DNA from: Pseudomonas orientalis
GTDB taxonomy: Bacteria; Pseudomonadota; Gammaproteobacteria; Pseudomonadales; Pseudomonadaceae
Assembly (NCBI RefSeq): GCF_001439815.1
Contig: NZ_JYLM01000003.1
Span: forward strand, 186,001 to 250,000
Direction of reading: 5' to 3'
DNA length: 64,000 nucleotides
This document shows, in pieces, positions 57,129 to 64,000 of the stretch (position 1 is the stretch's first letter; each line of letters starts with the position of its first letter). The translations under genes were made by a program, and so were the position numbers. The notes beneath the pieces are model-generated. The model was not told the DNA's origin. It saw only the letters and a program-made list of their open reading frames with translations, and ran no database searches.

Positions 57129-57684
57129 CGAACTCACCATAAAATTCTTTTTCTAGTTTAAGTAAATCTTTCTTACGTTCTTTGACACGCTTTGCGGGTA
57201 TGCCTGCATAGACACCCCAGGCGTCAGTAGGTTTAGTAACAAGCGCCATCGCGCCTACGGCGCACCCTTCAGCCAGTGTCACACCTGGAAAAATGACAGC
57301 GCCAGCGCCTACAATTACGTGCCTATGCACGTGCACCGCAGAAAACAACTCGTTCTTGAATTTTTTTGGAATTAAAGAGTTTGTTAACGTTTCGCCGCTG
57401 TAATCATCCGATTGGGAAAATATCTTGACGCCGTACGCCAACGTACAAAAATCCTCAAATACGATACCCGGCGTTCCACCCGCGATAAGGCACATAGGTG
57501 TTATATGATTGAAGCGGCCGAATTTAATCTTGCCTGAAATGACACAAAAATCGTCAATTCGCGAATAATCGCCTATCTCGATTTGATCAGCATTATAAAT
57601 GCTCGCTCGATCACTGATTTTCACATCTTTGCCGAGCTTCTTAAAACCGGCCTGAGCCAGTTGCTCGGTTGATAAATACGCCAT
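57112..57684 (-). CDS. Hexapeptide-repeat sugar acyltransferase
   Basis: A 190-residue left-handed beta-helix acyltransferase. Isoleucine-led hexapeptide repeats run through residues 26-165 (ISDRASIYNADQIEIGDYS, GRFNHITPMCLIAG, HVHRHVIVGAGAVIFPGV). It probably acetylates or formylates the amino group made by the neighbouring aminotransferase. A sugar-specific reading is not possible. ATG 57684 has GGAGAG. It overlaps the next gene by 17 bases. Confidence 0.83.
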   Translation of the reverse strand: MAYLSTEQLAQAGFKKLGKDVKISDRASIYNADQIEIGDYSRIDDFCVISGKIKFGRFNHITPMCLIAGGTPGIVFEDFCTLAYGVKIFSQSDDYSGETLTNSLIPKKFKNELFSAVHVHRHVIVGAGAVIFPGVTLAEGCAVGAMALVTKPTDAWGVYAGIPAKRVKERKKDLLKLEKEFYGEFDESSL

Positions 57685-57946
57685 AATTCTCTCCACACCT
57701 AGCCGATACTGTCAGCAACCTTACTCGCGGATCTGCAGCTGGACGCTGCTGACAGATGCATCAAAATGTATAAGCAATTTTAAACTTGTTTTTCCTGGCG
57801 CAATAGCATAATTGCCTGCAGCTACCCAACAAATCGGGCAAACCCCAGTCCCAGTACAGACAGAGGGCCACTGGCCATCACTTAACACAACGGTGGAGAG
57901 CATTTTTGCAGGCACCAGCTAGCAAGGTGCGCTCCAGCAGCCACCT
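57685..57946. other. Gap between wzz and the sugar genes
   Basis: 262 bases within the O-antigen operon. It contains a nine-base inverted repeat (CTGTCAGCA at 57709-57717 and TGCTGACAG at 57747-57755) with a 29-base loop and a 64-codon open frame (57721-57915, minus strand) with no recognisable product. Confidence 0.5.
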
Positions 57947-59221
57947 CTACGCAAGCTTCTTGGAGCGAAAAAAACTGGAGAAGAGCGCGAAGGCAATGCC
58001 GAGAACCAAACCCGCAACAATACCGGCGATGATGATTAGCGTCTTCTTGGGTTTTATGGCACTCAGCGGTTCCATAGCGGCGCGATCGATGGCAACTAAC
58101 TTTATGCGACTCATATCGATATTCAGATTACGCAAACGAGCCATTTCTGCCCTTAGCGGCTCAACACCGGCCAAAAAGATATCTTCGTTTTCTCGGCGAT
58201 TGAGTACTTCAACTTGACGATTGGATTGAAGCAGCTGCAGCTCTTTGGCAATTTGGGCGATACGCGCCTCAGCGAAGTCATCTGAGTTTCGTTGATTGAG
58301 CGCTCGCTTTTCGGCTTCAAGCGCCTCTACCCCCATGAAATAAAGAGGTATCTGCTGGTTGTTCACTTCAGTACGCATTACGCTGTTCGAGCTCACGCGT
58401 TCAGCGTCTCCCAACGAAGAAGGTGTCGTCGGCTTGTTAATTCCCAGAGATTTAGCGATACCGATAGCCTCAGCCAATTGCGCCATGCGATCGGTGCGCA
58501 ACGTTTTCAGCTGGGCTCTTAGTGCCTTCAATTCATCCAACAATTGCGCACGCTTCAGATTGTCGGCTTCAAGCAATGAAGCTATTTTCGCTTCCTTGTC
58601 GGTTTCATAACTTGCGCGCGCAGCATTAAACTTACCGGTGATTTCGTTAATTCTGTTTTTGACAATAACATCCATATCGGCAGCTATTTGCTTACGCTCG
58701 CTCGCAATAGCATACTGAACAAAGTCATTGAGAATTTTTACGCCATCAACGCCTCGTGGATAATTCATCTCGAGTTTAATGTATGCGCTGAGTGACTCAG
58801 CTTTCTTCAAATCAGGCACTATCAAACTGATCGAATTACGATTGAACTCCTCAAAACTCTGCTCAAGCGTACGTCCTGGACGCTCAAACTCGCTAAACAG
58901 TTGCTGATTAGCCCTGAAAAAATTCAAGCGAGTTTCATAGGATTCAAGGGAAGCTCCAACTTTCAGAAGCGCCTCACTGGGTGGCAACTTGTAAACTTCC
59001 GAACGATTCAAGGCATCCAATTCATTGATTGCGGCGGGCCGTAGCACACTGCTCACTTGATATTCAGGAGTCGCCAGGAATGCATACGCCGCTGCGAGCA
59101 GCGCAACGCCGGAGGTGGTTATCAAGACTATTTTTTTCTGTCGCCAGACGACTTGAAATAGCGCAAAGAGATCGACTTCACCAGTCGAGGGCACAGGAGG
59201 GGCGCGGAAGCTACTACTCAC
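57947..59221 (-). CDS. wzz: Wzz, O-antigen chain length regulator
   Basis: A 424-residue inner-membrane protein of the Wzz/PCP-1 family. Membrane helices lie at about 31-50 and 392-416, flanking a large periplasmic domain with coiled-coil stretches between residues 160 and 260. It is longer than the usual 325-350-residue Wzz and close to the very-long type (Wzz2), so it may set long modal chains. It is the first gene of the operon, and its 448-base upstream gap should hold the operon promoter. The ihfB-wzz order matches P. aeruginosa. Confidence 0.92.
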   Translation of the reverse strand: MSSSFRAPPVPSTGEVDLFALFQVVWRQKKIVLITTSGVALLAAAYAFLATPEYQVSSVLRPAAINELDALNRSEVYKLPPSEALLKVGASLESYETRLNFFRANQQLFSEFERPGRTLEQSFEEFNRNSISLIVPDLKKAESLSAYIKLEMNYPRGVDGVKILNDFVQYAIASERKQIAADMDVIVKNRINEITGKFNAARASYETDKEAKIASLLEADNLKRAQLLDELKALRAQLKTLRTDRMAQLAEAIGIAKSLGINKPTTPSSLGDAERVSSNSVMRTEVNNQQIPLYFMGVEALEAEKRALNQRNSDDFAEARIAQIAKELQLLQSNRQVEVLNRRENEDIFLAGVEPLRAEMARLRNLNIDMSRIKLVAIDRAAMEPLSAIKPKKTLIIIAGIVAGLVLGIAFALFSSFFRSKKLA

Positions 59222-59669
59222 AACAAAAACCTGCCTTCAATGAGAAACTGCGGGCTCGTTATGCAGACTATCTTGCGTGATTTTTCCATCAACCGCCCAA
59301 CAAAGCCCAGCTTCGCTGCCTGGCCTTGAGCGCACAAAATGACTGTTCTCGAGAATACGTTGCATTTTGCCATCTCTTCGCTACATTGCAAGACTTGACA
59401 AGTCAATGAGACGCTTCCCGTCTACGCGTAGGATACTTCCGTCGAGCTGGCACCGCGCAGCCCTTACCCCTTAAACACTGTCATTATCAATAATAAAAAA
59501 TAGATTCGACCCTGAGCTGCTGCCGGAAAAAGCTGGGCTTCTAAATTCTGATATTCATTTATCGGTGTACATCAGCGGTTGCTACGTAAAAAAGTGCTCA
59601 GACTGATCCGACAAACGGCGCACCACGCCGCCCGGACAATCTCGCCCATTTGCACGGCCCGGCTCCAGA
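59222..59669. other. Intergenic region upstream of wzz
   Basis: 448 bases without a gene. It contains a 13-base dyad GACTTGACAAGTC (59393-59405) that overlaps a possible minus-strand promoter (-35 TTGACT at 59402-59407, -10 TAGCGA at 59379-59384, 17-base spacing). No JUMPstart/ops element was recognised. Confidence 0.5.
59379..59407 (-). promoter_or_regulatory. Possible promoter of the O-antigen operon
   Basis: TTGACT and TAGCGA separated by 17 bases on the minus strand, about 160 bases upstream of wzz, with the -35 element overlapping the GACTTGACAAGTC dyad. The -10 is a weak match. Chosen by eye. Confidence 0.3.
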
Positions 59670-59909
59670 TCACGTTGCCGGTATCTTCTTTCGGCCCTGG
59701 CCAGGCTTGAAAAGGAGAAACAGTAACGGGCCGAGTAACATTCCGAGTATCAATGCCAACGTAACGAATACTGAAACCGGCAGAGTGCCGAAAGACCACC
59801 CCAAGAAGGAAAGCGAGGCTGGCTGTTGGTTTTCAAGCACAAAGCCTACAATTCCAAGAGCAACGATAGAAGCAATGATGACAGTAAAAATACGCTTGAA
59901 CTGACGCAT
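59670..59909 (-). CDS. LapA-domain (DUF1049) small membrane protein
   Basis: A 79-residue protein with two membrane helices (about 6-28 and 42-66) and the LapA-domain pattern (VLENQQPASLSFLGWSF). LapA/LapB in E. coli act in regulating LPS synthesis through the FtsH-LpxC pathway; here it lies beside the O-antigen locus. ATG 59909 has an AGGAG box and lies 16 bases after the ihfB stop. The same ihfB-neighbour order is seen in other proteobacteria. Confidence 0.88.
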   Translation of the reverse strand: MRQFKRIFTVIIASIVALGIVGFVLENQQPASLSFLGWSFGTLPVSVFVTLALILGMLLGPLLFLLFKPGQGRKKIPAT

Positions 59910-59925
59910 AACAGACTCCTGGCAA

Positions 59926-60222
59926 TCAGACGCTCTCTTCCTCATCTTCATTCACCCGGTCGCGTAACTCCTTACCAGGCTTGAAGTGAGGTACGAACTT
60001 ACCGTCGAGACTGACAGACTGGCCAGTCTTGGGGTTACGCCCTACCCGCGGTGCGCGGTAATGCAGCGAAAAGCTGCCGAAGCCGCGAATTTCTATACGA
60101 TCGCCAGTGGCCAGGCACTGAGACATTTGCTCAAGCATAGTCTTGATAGCCAGCTCGACATCCTTGGATGAGAGCAGCCCTTGATGGGTGACAATTCGTT
60201 CGATCAACTCCGACTTCGTCAT
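59926..60222 (-). CDS. ihfB: IhfB, integration host factor beta subunit
   Basis: A 98-residue HU/IHF-family protein that bends DNA as a heterodimer with IhfA. Conserved features are [38 protein letters not shown] and the RNPKTGQ beta-arm with the intercalating proline. It marks the conserved upstream flank of Pseudomonas O-antigen loci. The rpsA gene normally precedes it, but here a lipoprotein and gtr genes occupy the space to the right. Confidence 0.97.
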   Translation of the reverse strand: MTKSELIERIVTHQGLLSSKDVELAIKTMLEQMSQCLATGDRIEIRGFGSFSLHYRAPRVGRNPKTGQSVSLDGKFVPHFKPGKELRDRVNEDEEESV

Positions 60223-60353
60223 ATTTTTCCCTTCTTTTTCAAGCAGCTAGGAAAATCGCTTCGAAGGTTTTAGCATGACCTGAGGATTTTGAACAGCCCA
60301 TGTACCAACTTATCTGCCTGTCTACTCCAAGACAGCCAGAAACGTCCAAGTCA

Positions 60354-60638
60354 TCAATTACAGATAACCAACATCGTGCGCGTAAGCGCGCCAGCCGGGT
60401 TCCAGCCGAACGGATAGTCTTCGACGTCATCCTTTGCTTCACTGGACCGGGCGATGACCTTGTAACCCCGCGACTTGCATTCACGCATCGCACGCGCTTC
60501 GCACTTTTCCCATTTGTTTCCCAAGCCCGAGCAGTCGATCTCGGTGCCGCTGCCGCCCCGCGTCGCATGAGTCTTGGCGCTGGTAGCTGAACAGCCTGCA
60601 AGCGTCAGCACTGTCAGCATTACAATAAACCTGTTCAT
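60354..60638 (-). CDS. Small lipoprotein
   Basis: A 94-residue exported lipoprotein with lipobox LAGC (Cys at about residue 16). The mature part has a run of cysteines (IDCSGLGNKWEKCEARAMRECKSRG and a final CN), which could form disulfides in the periplasm. Function unknown. It lies 131 bases upstream of ihfB on the same strand. Confidence 0.78.
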   Translation of the reverse strand: MNRFIVMLTVLTLAGCSATSAKTHATRGGSGTEIDCSGLGNKWEKCEARAMRECKSRGYKVIARSSEAKDDVEDYPFGWNPAGALTRTMLVICN

Positions 60639-61130
60639 TCAACCCCTTATTGAATCAGCAATGTCGAGCAGTTAAAGACTATAGCCAATTGTGACTCTGG
60701 GACGAGCGCGTTAGTTCTTAGTATTTGATTCACTTGATTTCAGTGACCGGTAAAGCAGCCATCAGCCGCTGTCGTCGCTCTACATCATTCACACAACGCT
60801 TCGCGAAATGCCCTGTTCGAGGGGCCTCCCCCCGGCTACATGCTCCGATGCCCTGCGATTCGCCCACTCAGCGGCTAAACCCAACGCACCTACGGTTGAC
60901 TATAGACAGTCGCAAGCCGCGCTACTTGCAAATGGCATTGACCATGGATGCCCAGGCACCACGTAACCTTGGAAAGATCACAGCTCAGCGACGAGGCTGA
61001 TGCTATCGCGTCGCTAGCGCATAAGATGAAGCCAGCAAAAAGCGCATCACCATCGCCCAACAGGTATAATTACGTTAAGTTGATCCGATCCGCATTTTTT
61101 TACAACGAAAGCCAAAGGGATGCAGCAGCA
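60639..61130. other. Intergenic region between lipoprotein and gtr genes
   Basis: 492 bases with no convincing gene; the last 90 bases become AT-rich like the membrane protein that follows. Promoters for both divergent units should lie here, but I could not pick one. Confidence 0.5.
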
Positions 61131-62378
61131 ATGACGTTATTTAAACCTGCTAAACCAATCAAAAAAAATAGCAGGGTGCACGATAGATGGATTTTCGATA
61201 CGCCGCATTCAAAGCGCCTCGCAAACTTAGTGGCCTATGGAATACTCCTGGGAATTTGCGTTATTCTATTTGAGCCTCTTATCAGCACTCTGTCGACGAA
61301 CGCATTCGATTATGTTGCTCATTTGAAGTGGGCAAGCGATATGGAGAACGGTCAAAAATTGATACTGCCTCACCCGCTGTATCACCTGCTCACTATATTC
61401 ACTAAAAAAGCACTTGGCATCAGCTATCCCCAATCCTCAACAGTGGTCATAGTGCTTTCAATATTTTTCCTCGCGATTTTAAATTACAACATCCTGAAAA
61501 CTAATACGTCCGCGCTGGTCGCCGTAGTTTTCTCAGTGTGTTTGCTCGTCATAACGCCCTTACAACTATTCTTCGCTATTGATCAGCACCTTTACTTCGG
61601 TTACATAGGAATAAGCATTTATCACAGCCCTACCATGCTGCTGCTCAAGCCTTTGTCTGTCCTGGCGTTCTGCTATGCACTCAAGTCAGTAGACGATCCA
61701 CAGCACAACACACTGTCCAACGGCTTCGCCCTCGCGCTTGCTTTATTCCTCAGCGGAATTTCAAAGCCTAATTTCTTGATGATCGTACTCCCTGCCTTTG
61801 TACTTTTCCTGCTGATCACCCACCGGCTCAAGGCAACACTTACGAACAAGTATGTCTATCTCGCGTTTTTTCTCCCTATCATCACTTTACTAAGCCTGCA
61901 GTTTTTTCAAACGTTTTTCTTTCAGGACCTTTCACAAGCCACCGGCGCTGCTGAAAGCCATATTGTTGTTCTACCGTTCGAGACCATGGCTCATTATTCG
62001 AGCTTCTTACTTCCCAAGCTCATTTTATCGATCGCGTTCCCGCTGCTGACCTTTTTCCTCTACCCAAGAGATTTCATACAAGATAAAGCTGTCGTTTTTT
62101 CCTGCTGCTGCCTTCTGATGGGGTTGGTGCTGACCTACTTTTTCGCAGAAAGCGGATCGAGAATGTACGATGGAAACTTCTGGTGGAGCGGACAGATGGG
62201 GCTCTATCTGGTATTCCTGTTCTCCGTCGCTTTTTTATTTAAAAACAGACAACATCTGACGGTTCGTAAAACAGACAAAATAAAGTACTCCCTCTGCCTG
62301 ATGATGTTTCTCTTGCATGTCTTTTTTGGAATATTCTTTTATAAACAAGAGCTTTTTTTCAACGCGAAATTTTGGTAA
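61131..62378 (+). CDS. Gtr-type polytopic membrane protein, GT-C glycosyltransferase-like
   Basis: A 415-residue membrane protein with about eleven helices and low GC content. The first periplasmic loop has FDYVAHLKWASDMENGQ, which places an acidic residue after the first helix as in GT-C transferases that use polyprenyl-linked sugars, and no closer family is evident. Such a protein, next to GtrB and GtrA, normally adds the sugar from a polyprenyl carrier onto the O-antigen in the periplasm (a serotype-converting Gtr enzyme). ATG 61131 has AAAGGGA about 12 bases upstream; earlier in-frame ATGs are possible. Confidence 0.72.
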   Translation: MTLFKPAKPIKKNSRVHDRWIFDTPHSKRLANLVAYGILLGICVILFEPLISTLSTNAFDYVAHLKWASDMENGQKLILPHPLYHLLTIFTKKALGISYPQSSTVVIVLSIFFLAILNYNILKTNTSALVAVVFSVCLLVITPLQLFFAIDQHLYFGYIGISIYHSPTMLLLKPLSVLAFCYALKSVDDPQHNTLSNGFALALALFLSGISKPNFLMIVLPAFVLFLLITHRLKATLTNKYVYLAFFLPIITLLSLQFFQTFFFQDLSQATGAAESHIVVLPFETMAHYSSFLLPKLILSIAFPLLTFFLYPRDFIQDKAVVFSCCCLLMGLVLTYFFAESGSRMYDGNFWWSGQMGLYLVFLFSVAFLFKNRQHLTVRKTDKIKYSLCLMMFLLHVFFGIFFYKQELFFNAKFW

Positions 62379-62423
62379 AAAATTTGCCTGCCCCCCCCCT
62401 TTAAACCAACAAGACCAAATATT

Positions 62424-63431
62424 ATGCCAGCAAAATTGACATCACCTCATATCTCGGTAGTCGTTCCGGTTTACAAAGCGGAAAACTCACTTGAGGAGCT
62501 TTACTTACGCCTAAGGTCCTCTCTCGAGGAAATCTCGTACGATTTCGAAATCGTGTTGATTGAAGACTGCGGGGGTGATCGCTCATGGCAAATTATAGAA
62601 CGCCTCGCCGACGCGGATCCTAGAGTGCGTGGCGTTCAGCTGAGCCGGAACTTTGGCCAGCACTATGGAATCACGGCAGGCCTGGATGCTTGCCGTGGTC
62701 AGTGGGTCGTTGTGATGGATTGCGATCTCCAGGATCGCCCTGAAGAGATCCCTCGCCTCTATGCCAAGGCTCAGGAAGGTTACGATATCGTTCTAGCCTT
62801 GAGAGGCAAACGAAGTGATCCGCTACTTAAGAGGGCGACCTCTTGGCTGTTCTATAAGACGTTCAGCTATCTGGCTGACTTTGAATATAATGGCGACAGT
62901 GGAAACTTTCGTATCATTTCGCGAAAAGTAGTAGATAACGTCTGCCAAATGCGTGAGCAACTTCGCTTTTTTGGTGCACTGGTTCATTGGACAGGCTTCT
63001 CCAGCACAGGAATTGAAATCTCGCATGCGGAACGCTTGGACGGAAAAAGCACCTATACGTTTTCAAAGCTCTGGAACCTAGCGATGGAAACAATAATTGC
63101 GTATTCAGATAAACCACTTCGACTTGCGGTAAAGCTAGGCTTCACCATGGCGGCATTGGCATTTATCTACGGGGCCTACCTCATTTTCACCACTATGCTA
63201 CACGGAGCTGTTGTACAAGGCTGGACAAGCCTCATGGTTTCGACTTTCTTTATTGGCGGCATTGTCATTTCAATCCAGGGCATTGTTGGCATATATGTCG
63301 GTAAAACATTTGACCAGACCAAAAACCGCCCGCTATATATCATAGGGCGAAAAACATACGATTTACCTGAAGGCGCATTTGGTACACCTACACAAAAATC
63401 TCGATCTACCTTAAGCATCGAAGAAGAATGA
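62424..63431 (+). CDS. gtrB: GtrB-type bactoprenol glucosyltransferase (GT2)
   Basis: A 335-residue GT2 transferase with two C-terminal membrane helices (about 235-258 and 270-295). The GT-A motifs are ISVVVPVYKAENSLEELY, VVMDCDLQDRPEEIP (metal-binding aspartates) and SRNFGQHYGITAGLDA. It moves glucose (or another sugar) from a nucleotide donor to undecaprenyl phosphate on the cytoplasmic side. The start of gtrA overlaps its stop by four bases. Confidence 0.92.
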   Translation: MPAKLTSPHISVVVPVYKAENSLEELYLRLRSSLEEISYDFEIVLIEDCGGDRSWQIIERLADADPRVRGVQLSRNFGQHYGITAGLDACRGQWVVVMDCDLQDRPEEIPRLYAKAQEGYDIVLALRGKRSDPLLKRATSWLFYKTFSYLADFEYNGDSGNFRIISRKVVDNVCQMREQLRFFGALVHWTGFSSTGIEISHAERLDGKSTYTFSKLWNLAMETIIAYSDKPLRLAVKLGFTMAALAFIYGAYLIFTTMLHGAVVQGWTSLMVSTFFIGGIVISIQGIVGIYVGKTFDQTKNRPLYIIGRKTYDLPEGAFGTPTQKSRSTLSIEEE

Positions 63432-63838
63432 AGACCAAAATGAGTTTTTTTGCCTCACCCGCTTTTTTACAACTGGTACGTTATGGGATTGTTGGCCTGA
63501 CTAATAATGCCCTGCTTTACTTGGGCTATTTATTACTCGTGTATTGCGGGAGTGGCGAAAAGCTAGCGATGACGTTAATTTATATGATCGGCGTCCTCAC
63601 TAGTTATACGTTCAATTATAAATGGACATTCTCTCAAAGAAAGAATCGAGCCGCCTTAATTCGATACATACAGATGCATTTAACCGGATACTTCATAAAC
63701 CTTATACTTCTATATATATTCGTCGACAGGTTACTTTACCCTCATCAAATTGTTCAAATTTTCGCAATCATAGTTGTCGCGTTTTTTGGATTTTTCACAT
63801 GCAAGTATTTTGTCTTTCGCGACAGATCAGCTCACTAA
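63428..63838 (+). CDS. gtrA: GtrA-family flippase
   Basis: A 136-residue membrane protein with four predicted helices in the GtrA pattern (FLQLVRYGIVGLTNNALLYLGY, YTFNYKWTFSQ, CKYFVFRD). It is thought to flip the undecaprenyl-linked sugar made by GtrB to the periplasmic side. The start overlaps gtrB (ATGA), so the two are coupled. Confidence 0.92.
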   Translation: MKTKMSFFASPAFLQLVRYGIVGLTNNALLYLGYLLLVYCGSGEKLAMTLIYMIGVLTSYTFNYKWTFSQRKNRAALIRYIQMHLTGYFINLILLYIFVDRLLYPHQIVQIFAIIVVAFFGFFTCKYFVFRDRSAH

Positions 63839-63972
63839 TAAATCTACCTTCAAACAAAAGCAGTAGCACTACTTACTGAATCACAGCCCATATGAGTCAA
63901 GCGTTATTCCGACCATGGCTTGGGCTACAAGGTTAAAATCTGCAAGACTCATCAGGCCGAACAACAGGCATA

Positions 63973-64000
63973 AAAAAGGGCGACCGAAGTCGCCCTTTTT
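63973..64000 (-). terminator. Terminator probably of a gene to the right
   Basis: AAGGGCGAC/GTCGCCCTT stem with an A-run on the left and a T-run at the right edge. It could end the gtr transcript and a minus-strand gene beyond the window, possibly rpsA, the usual upstream neighbour of ihfB. Confidence 0.8.

Noticed and set aside
57721..57915. 64-codon frame downstream of wzz
   Set aside because: No recognisable product and overlaps the inverted repeat; kept only as part of the gap description.
60725..61000. 91-codon frame between lipoprotein and gtr genes
   Set aside because: Composition is arginine- and proline-rich with no domain and no Shine-Dalgarno.

Overview
The window is a chromosomal segment of a Pseudomonas species, most likely of the P. 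fluorescens group. Evidence for this is the high-GC coding, the P. aeruginosa-like gene neighbourhoods (ohrR-ohr-efp-earP; oprI-L,D-transpeptidase-tesA-ABC; cysB-Usp; kdpFABCDE; an O-antigen locus between ihfB and wbpM/comEA), an EF-P carrying Arg32 with its rhamnosyltransferase EarP, and several Pseudomonas REP/REPIN repeats. I found no rRNA, tRNA, CRISPR array, insertion sequence or prophage.

Layout. 1-3.3 kb: LysR regulator, the OhrR/Ohr organic-peroxide module and a secreted esterase. 3.3-6.1 kb: EF-P, EarP and two small genes, one Gre-like. 6.1-12 kb: CysB, a universal stress protein, a 5'-nucleotidase, a ketopantoate-reductase-like enzyme, a thioredoxin-like protein, a PilZ protein, a DAHP synthase and a small GNAT protein. 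12-18.8 kb: the major lipoprotein OprI, a YkuD L,D-transpeptidase that may anchor it, TesA with the divergent YbbA/YbbP-type ABC pair, and GreB (TTG start). 18.8-23.5 kb: an uncharacterised cluster, a coiled-coil protein divergent from a three-gene Gld-like ABC system. 23.5-32.4 kb: mixed housekeeping genes (DoxX, an MltF-like lytic transglycosylase, TatD, a chemoreceptor, an Mpo1-like protein, a thioesterase, a CHAD protein, a lipoprotein, a patatin phospholipase). 32.5-40.6 kb: the complete kdpFABC-kdpDE potassium system, threaded with REP elements. 40.7-44 kb: an ethanolamine permease behind a sigma-54-type promoter, a DUF2897 protein, a DUF1989 protein and a ComEA-like protein.

44-59.2 kb is a Wzx/Wzy-type O-antigen locus on the minus strand, visibly more AT-rich in its upstream half. 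It reads, in transcription order: wzz, sugar acyltransferase, DegT aminotransferase, wzx, wzy, two glycosyltransferases, an RmlD-like reductase, a 4,6-dehydratase/5-epimerase, a UDP-sugar 2-epimerase, a 4-keto-sugar SDR, a WbpL-type initiating transferase and wbpM. The enzymes predict three amino sugars: a D-QuiNAc/D-FucNAc primer, an L-QuiNAc/L-RhaNAc-type sugar (the reductase lacks the cupin domain of the L-FucNAc pathway) and a 4-acylamino-4,6-dideoxyhexose. With one initiating enzyme and two other transferases, the simplest prediction is a trisaccharide repeat.

59.7-64 kb: LapA-domain protein and IhfB, a small lipoprotein, then a plus-strand gtr-type cluster (GT-C-like membrane protein, GtrB, GtrA) that could decorate the O-antigen. 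The final hairpin probably terminates a minus-strand gene beyond the window, likely rpsA. The least explained parts are the Gld-like ABC cluster, the exact O-unit chemistry, and the repeats and short divergent starts listed in the findings.
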